Shown here: one piece after another, positions 26,510 through 34,475 of the stretch
How the letters are laid out: each line of letters begins with the position of its first letter
Numbering within the stretch: the first letter of the stretch is position 1
Source of the DNA: Mycobacteriales bacterium
GTDB lineage: Bacteria; Actinomycetota; Actinomycetes; Mycobacteriales; SCTD01
NCBI GenBank assembly: GCA_040902655.1
Contig: JBBDWV010000028.1
Span: 1,627-65,626, forward strand
Direction: 5' to 3'
DNA: 64,000 nt
The notes under the pieces: generated by a model
What the model was told of the DNA's origin: nothing
Databases searched by the model: none
Seen by the model: only the letters and a program-made list of their open reading frames with translations
Position numbers and translations under genes: made by a program

Positions 26510-28849
26510 ATGGCAGGACCGGATCGCGAGAAGGCGCTGGAGATGGCGCTGGCCCAGATCGACAAGAGCTTCGGCAAGGGCTCGGTGATGCGTCTGGGCG
26601 ACGAGGTGCGGGTGCCGATCGGGGTGATCCCGACCGGCTCGATCGCGCTCGACGTGGCCCTCGGGATCGGCGGCCTGCCGCGCGGTCGGGTGGTGGAGAT
26701 CTACGGACCGGAGAGCAGCGGGAAGTGCCTGACGGCCGATACCCACGTGTGGACGGACATCGGCCTGGAGACGGTTGCAGAACTCTTCACGCGCGCCGGC
26801 ATGAAGGCCAGTTGCACGTCGCGCGTCACGGACGTCCAGGAGCTCGGACTGCGTGCGGTCAACGAGCGCGGCGAGCTCGAGAGCGTGGCCGCACTGACCC
26901 ACAACAATCGCAAGCCGGTGCTCGACGTGAGACTTGCCTCCGGCCGAGGCGTCAAGGCGACGCACAACCACCCGCTGCGTGTCGTGAGCGAGCGTGGCTT
27001 CGTCGTGTGGCGCAACGCCGGTGACATCAAGGTCGGCGACACGGTGGTGTCCGCAACCTTCGGTGCGGTGGAGGCCGCGAGCGGGGACGGCGTCAGTGAA
27101 GGGCTCGCCGTGTTCCTCGGCTACCTCATCGCCGAGGGCACCCTGACGAGTCGCACGAAGATCCGCTTCACGAACAAGGACGCTGACGTCGCCGCCGAAT
27201 ACCTCTCCCTTGTCGAGCAGCACTTCCCCGGCATGGAGGTCCGCTGCTACAACGACCAGGAGTACGACATCCTCAAGCCGACCGTGCTGCGGGAGTCCCT
27301 CCGGCACGAGTACGGCCTGGATCTCGTGACGGCGCACCACAAGACGGTGCCGTACGTCATCCGAACCGCGGGCCACAAGGCGCAGCGTGCCTTCCTGTCG
27401 GCGCTGTTCGAAGGCGACGGTTGGATCGACGTCTCGTCCACGGTCGGTCTCGGAACCGCGTCGGAGCAGCTCGCCCACGAGGTTCAGCTCCTGCTGCTCG
27501 GCCTCGGCGTACCGAGCACGGTGGCGGCGACCTGGCGCGAGGACTATCAGCGCCACTACTGGTCGGTGACGATCAATCCTGCTTCGGCGCAGCGTTTCCT
27601 GGACGAGGTCGGCTTCCGATCCCCACGTCGTCGGGCCCAGGTGGCGCGCAACTTCCGGGCTTCCGTTCGCGACCCGCAGTTCGAGAACATCCCGCATCTG
27701 TCAGGTCTCATCAAGGACCTGCGCGACGACATCGGCGGCGACCGTGACTTCGACCGCATCGCCGGCGACCTCTTCCGCACGGAGATGGACCTCAGTTGTT
27801 CGCGTACCAGACTGGCCCGCATCGTCGCCTGGGCCGACCTCCACCGCGAACGGCTGTCCTCCGGGGGGCGTGCTGTGCTCGAGCATCTTGCCGGTCTCAC
27901 CGCGGCGCGGCAGACGTACGAGAAGGTCGTGGCGGTCGAGGACGCCGGCCTGCAGCCGACCTTCGACCTGATGCTGCCGCAGACGCACAGCTTTCTGGCC
28001 AACGGCGTGCTGTCCCACAACACCACGGTGGCGCTGCATGCGGTGGCGAACGCGCAGGCGCTGGGCGGTATCGCGGCGTTCATCGACGCCGAGCACGCGC
28101 TTGATCCGGACTACGCCAAGAAGTTGGGCGTCGACACCGATGCCCTGCTGGTCTCGCAGCCGGACACGGGGGAGCAGGCCCTCGAGATCGCCGACATGCT
28201 GGTCCGCTCCGGTGCACTCGACATCATCGTCATCGACTCGGTGGCCGCCCTCGTGCCGCGAGCCGAGATCGAGGGGGAGATGGGTGACAGCCACGTGGGA
28301 CTGCAGGCCCGCCTCATGAGCCAGGCGCTGCGCAAGATGACCGGTGCGCTGAGCAACACGAATACCACCGCAATCTTCATCAACCAATTGCGGGAAAAGA
28401 TAGGAATTATGTTCGGTTCGCCCGAGACGACCACGGGCGGAAAGGCTTTGAAATTCTATGCGTCTGTGCGGATCGACGTCCGCCGGATCGAAACCCTCAA
28501 GGATGGTACGGACGCCGTCGGAAACAGAACCCGTGCAAAAATCGTCAAGAACAAGGTCAGCCCCCCTTTCAAAATTGCGGAATTCGACATCATCTACGGC
28601 CACGGCATCAGCCGCGAGGGCTCGCTGGTCGACATGGGCGTCGAACACGGCATCGTGCGGAAGAGCGGTGCCTGGTACACCTACGAGGGCGACCAGCTCG
28701 GCCAGGGCAAGGAGAACGCGCGCGCCTTTCTGCGCGACAACCCCGACCTCGCCGACGAGATCGAGAAGCGCATCAAGGAGAAGCTCAACATCGGTCCGCA
28801 GCTCGATGCAGAGGCCGAGATGCCCGCGCCGGTCCCGGTCGACCTTTAG
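26510..28849 (+). CDS. recA: RecA recombinase precursor with an intein
   Basis: The 779-residue precursor contains RecA (347 residues after splicing) interrupted by a 432-residue intein. RecA binds single-stranded DNA, drives strand exchange and activates LexA self-cleavage. Exteins show [20 protein letters not shown], Walker A GPESSGK (66-72) joined after splicing to TT, Walker [11 protein letters not shown], and the loop-2 region [22 protein letters not shown] 26510 has a GGAGAAG ribosome site. Since the intein splits Walker A between Lys72 and Thr, unspliced protein cannot bind ATP. A stretch of the C-extein (about 28375-28590) is clearly AT-richer than its flanks. recX overlaps the stop by one base. 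Confidence 0.97.
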   Translation: MAGPDREKALEMALAQIDKSFGKGSVMRLGDEVRVPIGVIPTGSIALDVALGIGGLPRGRVVEIYGPESSGKCLTADTHVWTDIGLETVAELFTRAGMKASCTSRVTDVQELGLRAVNERGELESVAALTHNNRKPVLDVRLASGRGVKATHNHPLRVVSERGFVVWRNAGDIKVGDTVVSATFGAVEAASGDGVSEGLAVFLGYLIAEGTLTSRTKIRFTNKDADVAAEYLSLVEQHFPGMEVRCYNDQEYDILKPTVLRESLRHEYGLDLVTAHHKTVPYVIRTAGHKAQRAFLSALFEGDGWIDVSSTVGLGTASEQLAHEVQLLLLGLGVPSTVAATWREDYQRHYWSVTINPASAQRFLDEVGFRSPRRRAQVARNFRASVRDPQFENIPHLSGLIKDLRDDIGGDRDFDRIAGDLFRTEMDLSCSRTRLARIVAWADLHRERLSSGGRAVLEHLAGLTAARQTYEKVVAVEDAGLQPTFDLMLPQTHSFLANGVLSHNTTVALHAVANAQALGGIAAFIDAEHALDPDYAKKLGVDTDALLVSQPDTGEQALEIADMLVRSGALDIIVIDSVAALVPRAEIEGEMGDSHVGLQARLMSQALRKMTGALSNTNTTAIFINQLREKIGIMFGSPETTTGGKALKFYASVRIDVRRIETLKDGTDAVGNRTRAKIVKNKVSPPFKIAEFDIIYGHGISREGSLVDMGVEHGIVRKSGAWYTYEGDQLGQGKENARAFLRDNPDLADEIEKRIKEKLNIGPQLDAEAEMPAPVPVDL
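26726..28021 (+). other. RecA intein with LAGLIDADG homing endonuclease
   Basis: This in-frame 432-residue protein intron starts at Cys73 (block [21 protein letters not shown]). It has block B around [16 protein letters not shown], two LAGLIDADG motifs ([11 protein letters not shown] and [11 protein letters not shown]), and ends in block [12 protein letters not shown] with the +1 residue Thr. All splice residues needed are present: Cys1, block-B Thr/His, penultimate His, last Asn. The endonuclease motifs keep their acidic residues (Glu and Asp), so the element may still home. Base composition is lower in GC than the surrounding genes. The insertion point is Lys-Thr of Walker A. Confidence 0.95.
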
Positions 28850-29469
28850 TGGGCTTCGCCTCGCGGCCGTCGCCGTCCCGCTCCTCCTCGCGAGCGCGCG
28901 GGCGAGACGGCCGCGACGGCGTTCCCGACCAGGGGACTGCCTGGACCACGCCCCCCGCCGACCCGGTCGACACCGCTCGGCAGATCTGCCTGCACCAGCT
29001 GGAGTACGCCCCGCGTACCCGCGCCGAGCTGGCCGTTGTGCTCCGCAAGAAGGGTGTCGAGGACGACGTCGCTGAACAGGTGCTGAGCCGGTTCACCGAG
29101 GTCGGCATGATCGACGACGCGCTGTTCGCGCAGATGTGGGTCACCTCGCGCCACCGCGGCAAGGGGCTGGCCGGCCGTGCCCTGTCCCAGGAGCTGCGCC
29201 GCAAGGGGGTGGCCGACGGCGACGTGGCCGAAGCTGTCGCCATGATCGATCCCGACGTGGAGCTCGCGACCGCCCGCGCGCTGGTGGACCGCAAGCTGCG
29301 GACCACCGCCGGTCTGGCCACCGACGCCCGGGTGCGCCGGCTCGCCGGCATGCTCGCCCGCAAGGGTTACCCGGCGGGCCTCGCCTTCCGGGTGGTCCGG
29401 GAGGCGCTGGCTGCCGAGGGCGAGGAGGCCGAGCTGGGCTTCGACGAGCTGCAGGTGCTGGACGAGTGA
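28849..29469 (+). CDS. recX: RecX, regulator of RecA
   Basis: RecX caps RecA filaments and inhibits their growth. The 206-residue protein has a disordered Ser/Arg-rich N-terminus (1-35), then the three-helix RecX repeats: ICLHQLEYAPRTRAELAVVL, RFTEVGMIDDALFAQMWV, KGLAGRALSQELRRKGV, and the C-terminal MLARKGYPAGLAFRVVREAL. GTG 28849 shares one base with the recA TAG stop (TAGTG), giving coupled translation from the recA promoters. Confidence 0.93.
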   Translation: MGFASRPSPSRSSSRARGRDGRDGVPDQGTAWTTPPADPVDTARQICLHQLEYAPRTRAELAVVLRKKGVEDDVAEQVLSRFTEVGMIDDALFAQMWVTSRHRGKGLAGRALSQELRRKGVADGDVAEAVAMIDPDVELATARALVDRKLRTTAGLATDARVRRLAGMLARKGYPAGLAFRVVREALAAEGEEAELGFDELQVLDE

Positions 29470-29960
29470 TCGCTTGCTGGGCACTCAGCTCTAGCGTCTG
29501 AACCACGCAGCTGCCCGGGGCCGATCTCCTGGACGACCTCAGGATCAGGCAGGTGGCCGCCAGGGTGGATCCACATATCTGCAGGCACACCTGCCTGCTC
29601 GGCTGCCCACGCCTGCGCCCATCCTCGCTCGGGGCAACCTGTTTCTCCGTAGTTCAGAAGCATCGGCGTGCGCCGTGCTGCAGCCTGCAGGTGACGATGC
29701 GGGAGCGCGGCCGCGGCGACCTGAGGCTGGATGAGAAGGGCACCTATGTGGCGTCGGCTCGTCGGCAGTTGATCTTCTGGATGCTGGATTCGCAGCAGAC
29801 GCGCCGGCGTGTCCGCTGCCGATCCAGCAACCAGAAGATCACCAGGCGTGAAGATCTTGGTCGGCCCGCACGGGTAGTGGCGGCGCGCGCCTGTTGCAGA
29901 ACGGCTTCTGCATCGTCCGCGAAGAGCACCTATGTGACGTCGACGCTTTGCCCGGTCGTC
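29470..29960. other. Repeat-rich gap after recX
   Basis: About 490 bp without a convincing gene. It holds a large palindrome (29770-29841) flanked by imperfect direct repeats (29735-29756 and 29921-29942). A minus-strand open frame (29367-29663) starts MLLNYGETGCPERGWAQAWA but has mixed third-position bases and runs antisense into recX. It may be a decayed gene fragment; I cannot assign it. Confidence 0.5.
29735..29942. repeat. 72-bp palindrome framed by 22-bp direct repeats
   Basis: The palindrome 29770-29841 has 36-bp arms and no loop: 31-nt outer arms (29770-29800 against 29811-29841) agree at 27 positions, and the centre GCGCC/GGCGT completes it. On each side lies a copy of GAAGRGCACCTATGTGRCGT, at 29735 and 29921, differing at two positions. 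The layout resembles a small non-autonomous element, but no transposase is present. Confidence 0.7.
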
Positions 29961-30218
29961 CTAGGGAAACTGCCTGTCGTCGTTCTCATGGTGCTGCTGC
30001 CACCCAGACGCCTCGCGATGCGCCTGCCGGTTCCGGCGTTGACGCCGTAGCGAACCCTCAGTCGCGCGGTACTCGGCGAGGGCGAAGCCCGCCGTGAGGG
30101 CGAGAACTGAGCCGATGCCCAGCGCGGCGACATCCACGCCCAGGGCCGCCAGCAACAACACGAAACCGAGGCAGACGACCAGCGCGGTCAGCCAGTTGAG
30201 CGTCGTCCCGTTTCGCAT
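29961..30218 (-). CDS. Small putative membrane protein
   Basis: An 85-residue open frame with two adjacent hydrophobic helices (LNWLTALVVCLGFVLLLAAL, about 8-27, and IGSVLALTAGFALAE, about 34-48) and a basic, Gln/His-rich tail. No family is recognised. ATG 30218 lacks a clear ribosome site. It is kept because the hydrophobic pattern is hard to explain by chance and no better frame exists opposite it. It could also be a small phage- or plasmid-derived leftover. Confidence 0.4.
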   Translation of the reverse strand: MRNGTTLNWLTALVVCLGFVLLLAALGVDVAALGIGSVLALTAGFALAEYRATEGSLRRQRRNRQAHREASGWQQHHENDDRQFP

Positions 30219-30508
30219 CTGTCAACCCGTCGCAGCGGTTGGTGGTCCTAAACAGTCCCGTCGCAAGACCGCAGCCTAGTCCTGATGCTCTGAGACGTTG
30301 CAGGCCTTGCGATCGGGCAGCCGCTACCGGCGCGTCAACCGCGCCGGGGTGGGCCGACATGAGACCAAGATCTTCGGAACATCCACAGGGCCAGGGTCCT
30401 GTGGATGTTCCGAAGATCTTGCTCCGGCCTCGGCGGCACGTTGTGCCACAGTCAGCGGAGTCAGACCGACGCGTTGCTGAGGGGGACGACTGCCGTGACC
30501 CCCCGACA
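30219..30508. other. Gap with a long perfect hairpin
   Basis: No gene is seen in these 290 bp. The only notable structure is the perfect inverted repeat at 30367-30420, listed separately. Confidence 0.5.
30367..30420. repeat. Perfect 23-bp inverted repeat (hairpin)
   Basis: Arms 30367-30389 and 30398-30420 are exactly complementary over 23 bp with the 8-nt loop GCCAGGGT. The ends read AAGATCTTCGG and CCGAAGATCTT. No T-run follows, so a simple terminator is not certain. The perfect pairing suggests recent origin or active maintenance. Confidence 0.9.
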
Positions 30509-30904
30509 ATGGCCGGCGCTGTGCCGCCGCCGCCCGCTGCGCCGCCGCCGCCCGCTGCGCCGGCCCCACCCGCTGTGCCACCCGCTGGGCCACCCGCTGC
30601 GCCACCGAACGCCATGAAGCGCCGTCGGTTCTCCCTCGCCCTCCTCGCCCTGGGCGTGGCCGCGGCGTCGGCGGCGTTCGTCTTCCCGGTCACCGCGGAC
30701 GGCTACGGCTCCTGCGGACCGGCCGGAAGCTGGTTCCCGTACCTGGGGGATCCCTCCGGCCCGACGGACCTACCGGAGATCTACGCCGAGCACGTCGCCT
30801 GTGGGCAGGCCGCGGCCGTGCCGCACCTCGTCCTGGTCATCAGCCTGCTCGTCGTCGTGGTCTGTCTGGCTGCCCTGCTCGTCCAGCGATCCCGGCTGCC
30901 GTAG
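30509..30904 (+). CDS. Small Pro-rich two-helix membrane protein
   Basis: A 131-residue protein with no recognised family. Residues 1-35 are almost only Pro and Ala, from GC-rich tandem codons. Then come a basic stop (KRRR), membrane helix 1 (about 40-58), a loop of about 45 residues with two cysteines (GSCGPAG, HVACGQ), helix 2 (LVLVISLLVVVVCLAALLV) and a short basic end. The outer loop could be disulfide-bonded. ATG 30614, just before helix 1, is a possible shorter start; neither start has a good ribosome site. It is followed at once by the 14-bp tandem repeat. Confidence 0.55.
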   Translation: MAGAVPPPPAAPPPPAAPAPPAVPPAGPPAAPPNAMKRRRFSLALLALGVAAASAAFVFPVTADGYGSCGPAGSWFPYLGDPSGPTDLPEIYAEHVACGQAAAVPHLVLVISLLVVVVCLAALLVQRSRLP

Positions 30905-30916
30905 CCCAGACCGATC

Positions 30917-31000
30917 AGCGCACACCTGCCAGCGCACACCTGCCAGCGCACACCTGCCAGCGCACACCTGCCAGCGCACGTATGTCACCGCACGCATGTC
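30917..31000. repeat. 14-bp tandem repeat, six units
   Basis: Four perfect copies of AGCGCACACCTGCC (30917-30972) are followed by two diverged units on the same 14-bp period (30973-30986 and 30987-31000, sharing CGCACGYATGTC). The array ends 16 bp before a CAGGAT -10-like hexamer and 29 bp before the dynamin-like start codon. Confidence 0.9.
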
Positions 31001-31028
31001 GTACTCCGCCTCGGGCAGGATCGGCCCC

Positions 31029-32756
31029 ATGATTGCTCCGGCCGAGCCAGGCGCCCTCCGGCTGCCGGAGGCGCTGCAGGTGCTGCGCGACGAGGTCGAC
31101 CGGGTCGAGCTCGCCCTGGCCACGCCGGACCGTGACGCCGCACACAGCGCCGCGCGGGCGGTCGTGGACCAGGTCGACGACTACCTGCTGCCGCGGCTGC
31201 GGGACCTCGACGCCCCGCTGCTGACCGTCGTCGGCGGTTCCACCGGCGCGGGCAAGTCGACCCTCGTCAACAGCATCCTGGGCGCGACGGTCACCGCGCC
31301 CGGCGTGCTGCGCCCGACCACCCGGGCCCCGGTGCTCGTCTGCGCCGCGGCCGATGTGTCGTACTTCTCCGACGAGCGCGTCCTGCCCGGCCTGGCCCGC
31401 ACCACCGGCACCGGTCCCGACGCCGGACCGGGCGCCCTCCGGCTCGTCCCGCACCCCGACCTTCCCTCGGGCCTGGCCCTGCTCGACGCCCCCGACGTCG
31501 ACTCGGTCGTCGAGTCCAATCGCGCGCTGGCCGGGCAGTTGCTGGCCGCCGCCGACCTGTGGGTCTTCGTCACCACAGCTGCCCGCTACGCCGACGCCGT
31601 CCCGTGGGACCTGCTGCGTACGGCTCAGGAGCGCGGCACCGCGCTGGCCGTCGTGCTGGACCGGGTGCCGCCCGAGGCGGTGACCGAGGTGCGCGACGAC
31701 CTGGCCGCCATGCTGCACCGCGCCGGCCTCGACAGCGCCCGGCTGTTCGTTGTCGAGGAGCGCCCGCTCGTCGCCGGTCTCCTGCCGCCGGACCAGGTCG
31801 CGCCGCTGCGCGACTGGCTGCACACGCTGGCCGCCGACCAGGAGCAGCGTGCCGCTGTCGTGCGCCAGACGTTGTCCGGTGCGCTGGACAGCCTCACCGG
31901 CCGGGTCGAGCAGCTCGCCGTTGCCGTCCACGCGCAGGACGTCGCGGCGGGCGCACTGGCCGACGCGGTGCAGGCGGCATACGACACGGCAGTCGCGGGT
32001 GTCGACGACGGCATGCGCAGCGGCATCCTGTTGCGTGGCGAGGTGCTCGCGCGCTGGCAGGAATTCGTCGGCACGGGGGAGTGGATGCGCAGCCTGCAGG
32101 CGCAGGTGGGGCGGCTGCGTGACCGGGTCGCGGCTGCGGTCACCGGTCGGCCGGCGCCCGGTGAGGGACTCAAGGTCGCGCTCGAGAGCAGCGTCGGGCA
32201 GCTGCTGCGTACCGAGGCCGACCGTGCCGCGGAGCGCGCCGCCACCTCCTGGCGCGGTCTGCCCGGCGGCAGCGGGCTGCTCGGCGACCGGCTCCGCGAG
32301 CTGGAGACCGTCAGCCCCGGCTTCGCTGCAGCCGCGCAGGACGAGGTGCGCGACTGGCAGGGTTACGTCCTCGACCTCGTACGCCGCGAGGGCGCGGGCA
32401 AGCGCTCGACCGCAAGGGTCCTCAGCCTCGGCGTCAACGGGGCCGGACTCGTCGTCATGGTCGCCGTCTTCGCGCACACCGGAGGCCTGACCGGCGGTGA
32501 GGTGGCGGTGGCCGGGGGCACCTCGGCGCTGGGCCAGCGGCTGCTCGAGGCGGTCTTCGGCGACGCCGCCGTGCGATCGCTGGCGGCCAAGGCCCGGGAG
32601 GACCTGCGCGACCGGACCAGCCGGCTGCTCCGCAGCGAGCAGGCCCGCTTCGACGCGCTGCTGAACGCGGCCACGCCTGTTCCGGGCAGCGCCGGGCGGC
32701 TCCGGGCGGCTGCGGCGGCGCTGGCCACCGCCCGCCGCGCACAGGCGCCCGCGTGA
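31029..32756 (+). CDS. Dynamin-like GTPase, first of a pair
   Basis: A 575-residue large GTPase. The G1 loop is GGSTGAGKS (69-77), followed by switch I (GVLRPTTRAP), a G3-like LLDAPDVDS and helical middle and C-terminal regions. Hydrophobic segments near residues 463-505 (GAGLVVMVAVFAHTGGLTGG) would insert in the membrane. Together with the next gene it resembles the paired bacterial dynamins of actinobacteria (DynA/DynB of Streptomyces, IniA/IniC of mycobacteria), which remodel membrane at division septa or under cell-wall stress. ATG 31029 is chosen from the CAGGAT hexamer 7 nt upstream; ATG 30996 is an alternative. Confidence 0.78.
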   Translation: MIAPAEPGALRLPEALQVLRDEVDRVELALATPDRDAAHSAARAVVDQVDDYLLPRLRDLDAPLLTVVGGSTGAGKSTLVNSILGATVTAPGVLRPTTRAPVLVCAAADVSYFSDERVLPGLARTTGTGPDAGPGALRLVPHPDLPSGLALLDAPDVDSVVESNRALAGQLLAAADLWVFVTTAARYADAVPWDLLRTAQERGTALAVVLDRVPPEAVTEVRDDLAAMLHRAGLDSARLFVVEERPLVAGLLPPDQVAPLRDWLHTLAADQEQRAAVVRQTLSGALDSLTGRVEQLAVAVHAQDVAAGALADAVQAAYDTAVAGVDDGMRSGILLRGEVLARWQEFVGTGEWMRSLQAQVGRLRDRVAAAVTGRPAPGEGLKVALESSVGQLLRTEADRAAERAATSWRGLPGGSGLLGDRLRELETVSPGFAAAAQDEVRDWQGYVLDLVRREGAGKRSTARVLSLGVNGAGLVVMVAVFAHTGGLTGGEVAVAGGTSALGQRLLEAVFGDAAVRSLAAKAREDLRDRTSRLLRSEQARFDALLNAATPVPGSAGRLRAAAAALATARRAQAPA

Positions 32757-32784
32757 GGCGGCCCGGCCCGTGCAGGAGGGAGCG

Positions 32785-34359
32785 GTGAGGCGGCGTGAGC
32801 TGCCGCTGACCGACCGGCTCGCCGCGCTGCGTGAGGCGGTCGAGCTGGCCGAGGAGCGCCTCGACGTCCCCGAGGTCGGCTCCGCCCGTGCGCTGCTGGC
32901 CAAGGCCGGCGCCCGCGAGGCCCTGGGCGACGCGACCGTCGTGGCGCTGGCCGGCGCGACCGGCAGCGGCAAGTCGACGCTGTTCAACGCGCTCGTGGGT
33001 GCCGAGGTCTCCACGCCGGGCGTACGCCGGCCCACGACCGGCGTGGCCCATGCCGCCGTGTGGGGCAGCGACCCGGCCGACCGGCTGCTCGACTGGCTGC
33101 AGGTCCCGCGACGGCACCTGGTCGAGGCCCGCGACGAGCAGCTCGACGGCCTGGTGCTGCTCGACCTGCCCGACCACGACTCCACCGTCGTCGAGCACCG
33201 GCTGGAGGTGGACCGGCTGGTGCAGCTGGTCGACGTGCTGGTGTGGGTGCTCGACCCGCAGAAGTACGCCGACGCGGCCGTCCACGACCGTTACCTGGCG
33301 CCGTACGCCGACCACGCCGGCGTCCTGCTGGTCGTGCTGAACCAGGCCGACCGGCTCGACGAGGCGGCGGCGAAGGCCTGCCTGAGCGACCTGCGCGGCC
33401 TGCTGGACGCCGAGGGGCTGCAGGCCACGCCACTGCTGGCCGCCGCCGGACGCACCGGCGCCGGCCTGCCCGAGCTCCGCGCCGAGCTGGGCCGGCGGGT
33501 GAGCGCCCGGCGCGCCGCCACGGACCGGCTCGTCGCCGACGCCCGCACTGCCGCGCGCGCCCTGCAGGCGCATTGCGGCGAGAGCGGCGACCCGCTGGCC
33601 GAGGCCGATCGCCGCCAGCTGATCGGTGCCCTCGCCGGCGCGGCCGGTGTGCCGACGGTGGTCGGCGCTGTGGAGCGCTCGGCTCGCCGTGACGGCCGCG
33701 CGCACACCGGTTGGCCGCTGGTCCGCTGGACGGCCAAACTCCGCCCGGACCCGCTCCGCCGCCTGCACGTCGGCAGCGCCGAGTCCCGCACCAGCCTGCC
33801 GCCTGCCACCGGCGCGCAGCAGGTGGCGGTCAGCAGCGCCCTGCGCCGGGTGCGCGACGCCGCCGGCGACCGCCTCCCGCAGGCCTGGCGTGACGACCTG
33901 CGTCGCACCGTCGAGGCGCGCGAGGAGCGGCTGGCCGACCGGCTCGACCGCGCCGTCGCCGGTGCCCAGCCCACCGCGGGCCGCACCCCGCTCTGGCAGC
34001 GGGTCGTGGGCGGCCTGCAGTGGCTGCTGGCGCTCACGGCCCTGGCCGGCGGCCTGTGGCTGCTGGCCCTGGTCGGTCTGGGCTTCCTGCAGCTCGCCGA
34101 CGTCGTCCCCCTGCCGCGGGTGGAGGGCATCGCGCTGCCGACGCTGCTCCTGGGCGGCGGGCTGCTGTGCGGCTTCCTGGTGTCGGTGCTGGCACGGCCG
34201 TTCGTGCGGGCCTCAGCGCGCCGGCGGGCCGGACGGACCGAGCGCCGGCTGCACCAGGCCGTGGAGCAGGTCACCGAGCAGGAGCTGCTCGAGCCGCTGG
34301 CGCGGGAAGTGGCTGCCCACAGCGACTTCTGCGCGGCCCTGCAGCGCGCAGCGCAGTAG
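32785..34359 (+). CDS. Dynamin-like GTPase, second of a pair
   Basis: A 524-residue GTPase with G1 GATGSGKS (57-64), G3 LLDLPDHDS and G4 LNQADRLD, so all nucleotide contacts are present. A membrane hairpin near the C-terminus (about 412-440 and 447-468) precedes a basic amphipathic end. It follows the first GTPase by 28 bp, and the partners are expected to hetero-oligomerise. GTG 32785 follows AGGAGGG (32774-32780) at good spacing; GTG 32770 lies upstream of that ribosome site and is less likely. Confidence 0.78.
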   Translation: MRRRELPLTDRLAALREAVELAEERLDVPEVGSARALLAKAGAREALGDATVVALAGATGSGKSTLFNALVGAEVSTPGVRRPTTGVAHAAVWGSDPADRLLDWLQVPRRHLVEARDEQLDGLVLLDLPDHDSTVVEHRLEVDRLVQLVDVLVWVLDPQKYADAAVHDRYLAPYADHAGVLLVVLNQADRLDEAAAKACLSDLRGLLDAEGLQATPLLAAAGRTGAGLPELRAELGRRVSARRAATDRLVADARTAARALQAHCGESGDPLAEADRRQLIGALAGAAGVPTVVGAVERSARRDGRAHTGWPLVRWTAKLRPDPLRRLHVGSAESRTSLPPATGAQQVAVSSALRRVRDAAGDRLPQAWRDDLRRTVEAREERLADRLDRAVAGAQPTAGRTPLWQRVVGGLQWLLALTALAGGLWLLALVGLGFLQLADVVPLPRVEGIALPTLLLGGGLLCGFLVSVLARPFVRASARRRAGRTERRLHQAVEQVTEQELLEPLAREVAAHSDFCAALQRAAQ

Positions 34360-34397
34360 TCGCCGCGCCGCCGCCGCAGCCGCGTGCTCCCACACCG

Positions 34398-34461
34398 TGA
34401 TCAACGCCGGTTTTCGTACGGTCCTGGTCGACGATTTTCGTACGAATCCCGGCGTTGATCA
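34398..34461. repeat. 64-bp palindromic element, copy 1
   Basis: It begins TGATCAACGCCGG (34398-34410) and ends with its complement CCGGCGTTGATCA (34449-34461). Inside, TTTTCGTACG occurs twice as a direct repeat. Imperfect pairing continues outward to about 34386 and 34474 (GCTCCCACA against TGTGGGGGAGC). It lies between the second dynamin-like gene and a convergent gene. A second element of the same length and ends lies at 43592-43655. Confidence 0.85.
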
Positions 34462-34475
34462 GCCTGTGGGGGAGC

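Noticed and set aside
26726-28021. Intein region as a separate endonuclease gene
   Set aside because: The frame is continuous with recA on both sides and splice motifs are complete, so it is an in-frame intein rather than an independent gene.
29367-29663. Minus-strand open frame starting MLLNYGETGCPERGW
   Set aside because: Third codon positions are mixed, the 3' half is antisense to recX and Ser-rich; at best a decayed fragment, so not listed as a gene.
30917-31000. Possible CRISPR array
   Set aside because: The 14-bp units are directly adjacent without spacers, are too short, and no cas gene is near.
34398-34461. Reading the 64-bp palindrome as a rho-independent terminator
   Set aside because: The loop would be about 38 nt, there is no T-run, and a second copy of equal length occurs elsewhere; an element family explains it better, though terminator activity cannot be excluded.
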